Below, in pieces: positions 60,979 to 64,000 of a stretch of DNA of 64,000 nt. Position 1 is the stretch's first letter. Every line of letters starts with the position of its first letter. The translations under genes were made by a program, and so were the position numbers. The DNA comes from Zoogloeaceae bacterium (GTDB lineage Bacteria; Pseudomonadota; Gammaproteobacteria; Burkholderiales; Rhodocyclaceae). The stretch spans positions 248,001 through 312,000 of the forward strand of contig JACKMA010000001.1 in NCBI GenBank assembly GCA_024235635.1, given 5' to 3'. Under the pieces are notes generated by a model. The model had not been told where the DNA came from, made no database searches, and saw only the letters and a list, made by a program, of their open reading frames with translations.

Positions 60979-61947
60979 TCAACCCGCGCGCAAGTAGTCC
61001 TCGGGATCGACGAATCTGCCGTTCTTGAGGACCTCGAAATGCAGGTGTGGCCCGGTGGAACGGCCACTCGAGCCAATGTCCGCGATGTGTTGGCCGGGGG
61101 TCACGACGTCGCCGCTCCTGACGTGCAGGCGACGGGCGTGCGAGTACCTCGTGACCAGTCCGTTGCCATGATCGATCTCGACCTGGCGGCCATATTCCCC
61201 GCGGAAGCCCGCATAGCGGACGACACCGCCGGCGCTCGCGTAGATCGGGGAGCCCGCCGGCGCCGGGAAATCGAGGCCGCTGTGGAATGCGCGTCGCTTG
61301 TTGAACGGGTCGGCGCGGTTGCCGAAGCGCGAGCCGATGCGGGAGCCGAGCACCGGCTGACGGCTCGGGTAGATCATCGACTCGACGACTTGCTGGGCAG
61401 CCATCTCGTCGATCGTCGACAAGGTCTCGGCCAGCCTGCCGAGGTCGGCCTCGAGCATCTCCAGGCTGCTGCCGACCACCGCCATCGCCTCTTCCGAGCT
61501 GCTCAGGCCCTCGCCGATTGCCGGCATCATCGGACCGCCCTCAGCCGGCTTCTTGTTGCCTTTGGCGTCTTCGACGGATTCCTCGACGGCTTCGCCGTCT
61601 TCGTCGCTCTTGAGACCGAGCCGCTTGGCGAGCAGGATGGCTTCGGCCTCGAGCCGCAGCAGACGCCCCGAAAGCTCGCCGACGCGACCGATCAGGAAAC
61701 GGCTTTCCGGCTCGGCCGACGGGACCTCGACGACGATCTGCTCGTCGCTGCCGTCGATCTCGACCTCGGGCGCGATCAGCACCGCCTCGACGGAATGGTC
61801 GCTACGGCCGTAGTCGTAGCCAAGCCAGAATCCGCCGGCAAGCGCGCCCGCAAGCAAGGCCGAAACACCGACGAGCAGGCGCCGGGACGAGACGGTCCGC
61901 ACCTTCGATTCCGTAGCCGCATCTGCCGAAAGAATGACTAACGCCAT
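60979..61947 (-). CDS. M23-family metallopeptidase (LytM-type)
   Basis: The product is 322 residues. N-terminal membrane anchor (about 23-45), a helical/coiled region (about 80-190), and a C-terminal LytM domain with the zinc motifs HSGLDFPAPAG (H-x3-D) and GPHLHFEV (H-x-H). The active-site residues appear intact, so it may be a peptidoglycan endopeptidase rather than an EnvC-like activator. M23 enzymes often work with bactofilins in cell shape (as in Helicobacter). The start has GGGAGG. Confidence 0.9.
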   Translation of the reverse strand: MALVILSADAATESKVRTVSSRRLLVGVSALLAGALAGGFWLGYDYGRSDHSVEAVLIAPEVEIDGSDEQIVVEVPSAEPESRFLIGRVGELSGRLLRLEAEAILLAKRLGLKSDEDGEAVEESVEDAKGNKKPAEGGPMMPAIGEGLSSSEEAMAVVGSSLEMLEADLGRLAETLSTIDEMAAQQVVESMIYPSRQPVLGSRIGSRFGNRADPFNKRRAFHSGLDFPAPAGSPIYASAGGVVRYAGFRGEYGRQVEIDHGNGLVTRYSHARRLHVRSGDVVTPGQHIADIGSSGRSTGPHLHFEVLKNGRFVDPEDYLRAG

Positions 61948-62029
61948 CCAGCCTCCCGCCGTTGTTTGTCTCTGGGCGCGCCTAGCCCGCTTTGTAGGTA
62001 TCTACGGTCGCAATCCGCGAAAGTTTTGC

Positions 62030-62035
62030 AGTATA
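62030..62035 (-). promoter_or_regulatory. Possible -10 element upstream of the M23 gene
   Basis: On the minus strand TATACT (62030-62035) lies about 83 bp upstream of the M23 start in a locally AT-rich patch. No good -35 partner at 16-18 bp was found. Confidence 0.28.
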
Positions 62036-62114
62036 GCACTTCGGCACCCCGAAATCGCCGCCCGAAGAACGCCGGCCGGACGCCGAAAGTGCTCCGCAAG
62101 GTCATGAAAAACAA

Positions 62115-64000
62115 TTATTTTTGGCCATGGGCCGCAAGCTTCAGCCAAGTGTCGACAACCGTGTCGGGATTGAGCGAGATGGTCTGGATGCCCTCGTCCA
62201 TCAGCCACTCGGCGAAATCGGCATGGTCCGAAGGCCCCTGGCCGCAGATGCCGACGTACTTGCCGAGCCGGTTGGCCGCCTGGATCGCCATCGACAGCAG
62301 CTGCTTGACGGCCGGGTCGCGTTCGTCGAAGGCGTGAGCCACCAGCCCCGAATCCCGGTCCAGACCAAGCGTGAGCTGGGTGAGGTCGTTGGAACCGATC
62401 GAGTAGCCATCGAAGTGTTCGAGGAACTGTTCGGCCAGCAGCGCGTTCGATGGAATCTCGCACATCATGATCAGCTTGAGGTCCTTCTCGCCGCGCTTCA
62501 GCCCGTGCTCGGCAAGCAGATCGACGACCGCCCTGGCCTCGTCGAGGTTGCGCACGAACGGCACCATCAGCTGGACGTTGGTCAGCCCGAGCTCGTTTCG
62601 CACCTTCTTCATCGCGACGCATTCCATCTCGAAGCAATCGCGGAACGAATGGGCGATGTAGCGCGACGCACCGCGGAAACCGAGCATCGGGTTTTCTTCT
62701 TCCGGCTCGTAGATCTCGCCGCCGAGCAGCTTGCGGTATTCATTGGACTTGAAGTCGGACAGGCGCACGATCACCGGCTGCGGATAGAACGCGGCGGCGA
62801 GCGTGGCCACGCCCTCGACGATCTTCTCGATGAAGAACTGCTTCGGCGTAAGGTAGCCCCGCGACCGGCGCAGGATTTCACTGCGCAGGCTCGCCGGCAC
62901 CTGGTCGAGTTCGAGGATGGCCTTCGGATGAATGCCGATCATGTTGTTGATGACGAACTCCAGCCGCGCCAGGCCGACACCCCCGTTCGGGATCTGGGAG
63001 AACTCGAAGGCCAGTTCCGGATTGCCGACGTTCATCATGATCTTCACCGGAATCTCCGGCAGATTGCCCATGTCCGTGGTATTCACCTCGTATTCGAGGC
63101 GACCGCGATAGACGTAGCCGGTGTCGCCCTCGGCGCACGACACTGTGACCGAGTCGCCTTCGTCGAGCACTTCGGTGGCATTGCCGCAACCGACGATTGC
63201 CGGGATGCCCAGTTCGCGCGCGATGATCGCCGCGTGGCAGGTACGACCACCACGGTTGGTGACGATCGCCGCCGCGCGCTTCATCACCGGCTCCCAGTTG
63301 GGGTCGGTCATGTCGGTCACCAGCACGTCGCCGGTCTGCACCCGGTTCATCTCGCTCGCCGAATGGATCACCCGCACCGGCCCGACACCGATCTTCTGGC
63401 CAATCGCGCGGCCGTGGGTCAACCGCTTGCCGTACTGCTTGAGGCGGTATTTCTCCATGACGTTGCCGCTCTGGCGGCTCTTCACCGTCTCGGGGCGTGC
63501 CTGCAGGATGTAGAGCTTTCCGTCATCGCCGGACTTGCCCCACTCGATGTCCATCGGGCGACCGTAGTGTTGCTCGATGATCACCGCGTAGCGGGCCAGC
63601 TCGAGCACGTCGGCATCATTCAGCGAGAAGCGGTTGCGCTCGGCCTCGGGGACATCGACGGTGATCGTCGAACGACCCGCCTTGCGGTTCTCCGAGAACA
63701 CCATCTTGATCAGCTTGGAGCCGAGATTGCGGCGCACCACCGAGGGCTTGCCCAGGGCCAGCGTCGGCTTATGCACGTAGTACTCGTCCGGATTGACCGC
63801 ACCCTGCACCACGGTCTCGCCGAGGCCGTAGGAGGCGGTGATGAACACCACGCCGTCGAAGCCCGACTCGGTGTCCATCGTGAACATCACGCCGGATGCA
63901 CCGATGTCCGATCGCACCATGCGTTGGACGCCGGCCGACAGTGCGACCTCGGCATGGGTGAAGCCCTTGTGCACCCGGTAGGCGATCGCCCGATCGTTGT
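62115..64000 (-). CDS. ppsA: Phosphoenolpyruvate synthase PpsA, N-terminus outside window
   Basis: About 628 C-terminal residues are visible; the frame runs past the right edge. Contains the end of the ATP-binding domain (GASGVMFTMDTESGFDGVVFI-type, SYGLGETVVQG), the swivelling phosphohistidine domain (GGRTCHAAIIARELGIPAIVG, catalytic His), and the PEP-binding TIM barrel (GGVGLARLEFVI; MLGFRGASRYIAHSF; SNDLTQLTLGLDRDSG; CGQGPSDHADFAEWL). It converts pyruvate, ATP and water to PEP, AMP and phosphate. The C-terminus looks complete. Confidence 0.96.
   Translation of the reverse strand, partial: NDRAIAYRVHKGFTHAEVALSAGVQRMVRSDIGASGVMFTMDTESGFDGVVFITASYGLGETVVQGAVNPDEYYVHKPTLALGKPSVVRRNLGSKLIKMVFSENRKAGRSTITVDVPEAERNRFSLNDADVLELARYAVIIEQHYGRPMDIEWGKSGDDGKLYILQARPETVKSRQSGNVMEKYRLKQYGKRLTHGRAIGQKIGVGPVRVIHSASEMNRVQTGDVLVTDMTDPNWEPVMKRAAAIVTNRGGRTCHAAIIARELGIPAIVGCGNATEVLDEGDSVTVSCAEGDTGYVYRGRLEYEVNTTDMGNLPEIPVKIMMNVGNPELAFEFSQIPNGGVGLARLEFVINNMIGIHPKAILELDQVPASLRSEILRRSRGYLTPKQFFIEKIVEGVATLAAAFYPQPVIVRLSDFKSNEYRKLLGGEIYEPEEENPMLGFRGASRYIAHSFRDCFEMECVAMKKVRNELGLTNVQLMVPFVRNLDEARAVVDLLAEHGLKRGEKDLKLIMMCEIPSNALLAEQFLEHFDGYSIGSNDLTQLTLGLDRDSGLVAHAFDERDPAVKQLLSMAIQAANRLGKYVGICGQGPSDHADFAEWLMDEGIQTISLNPDTVVDTWLKLAAHGQK

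Overview
The window reads as a chromosomal segment from a motile, flagellated, high-GC proteobacterium, most likely a betaproteobacterium. Evidence for this is the pairing of FlhDC with CheZ, CheD, two CheV and sigma-28-type promoters, plus TruC, ProQ, large PurL, a bactofilin/M23 pair and QmcA/NfeD. Species and family assignment are inference. I see no rRNA, tRNA, insertion sequence, integrase or CRISPR array.

Layout. 1-5660 is all minus strand: a truncated M61 peptidase, a DnaA-box cluster (1100-1278), then a chain HAD phosphatase - fetA - fetB - spermidine-synthase-like - DM13 - PaiB-like. 5874-8729 encodes an unusual tyrosinase fused to a VWA domain. Divergent from it, 9107-14604 is a tightly coupled mxaRSACKL cluster (MoxR ATPase, DUF58, MxaA, MxaC, MxaK, MxaL), the methanol-dehydrogenase maturation set, without mxaFJGI in view. 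Two unannotated small ORFs join its genes by stop/start overlaps. 14584-16258 (minus) holds a TIR protein, a GFA protein and OsmC. 16817-21172 (plus) holds the circularly permuted ATP-grasp/alpha-E pair, behind an NtrC-like site and a possible sigma-54 promoter, then truC and transaldolase. A DUF3135 protein follows on the minus strand.

21658-45768 is a chemotaxis/motility island, all minus strand. In transcription order it has flhDC with its own terminator; motA-motB-MCP-like-cheY-cheA2 (sigma-28 promoter before motA, terminator after cheA2); cheW-MCP(CZB)-MCP(PAS)-cheR-cheD-cheB-STAS (terminator); an MCP with a C-terminal sensory domain; and cheV-cheV-cheY-cheZ-cheA1. Three promoters share TCAAGT-N13-[A/G]CCG geometry, which suggests one FliA regulon. 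Two different CheA kinases, two CheY and two CheV indicate either branched signalling or specialised paralogues.

46100-64000 is mostly housekeeping and envelope: a NUDIX hydrolase, an NHL-propeller lipoprotein with a pentaheme cytochrome, proQ, purL, a four-gene overlapping glycosyltransferase operon with a flippase-like membrane protein, a minus-strand run M23 peptidase - coiled-coil protein - bactofilin - NfeD - QmcA, and a truncated ppsA.

Most unusual: the tyrosinase-VWA fusion beside a MoxR/VWA metallo-enzyme maturation cluster, the two bridging small ORFs inside that cluster, the repeated YGFF peptides in CheA2, and the mapped sigma-28 sites.
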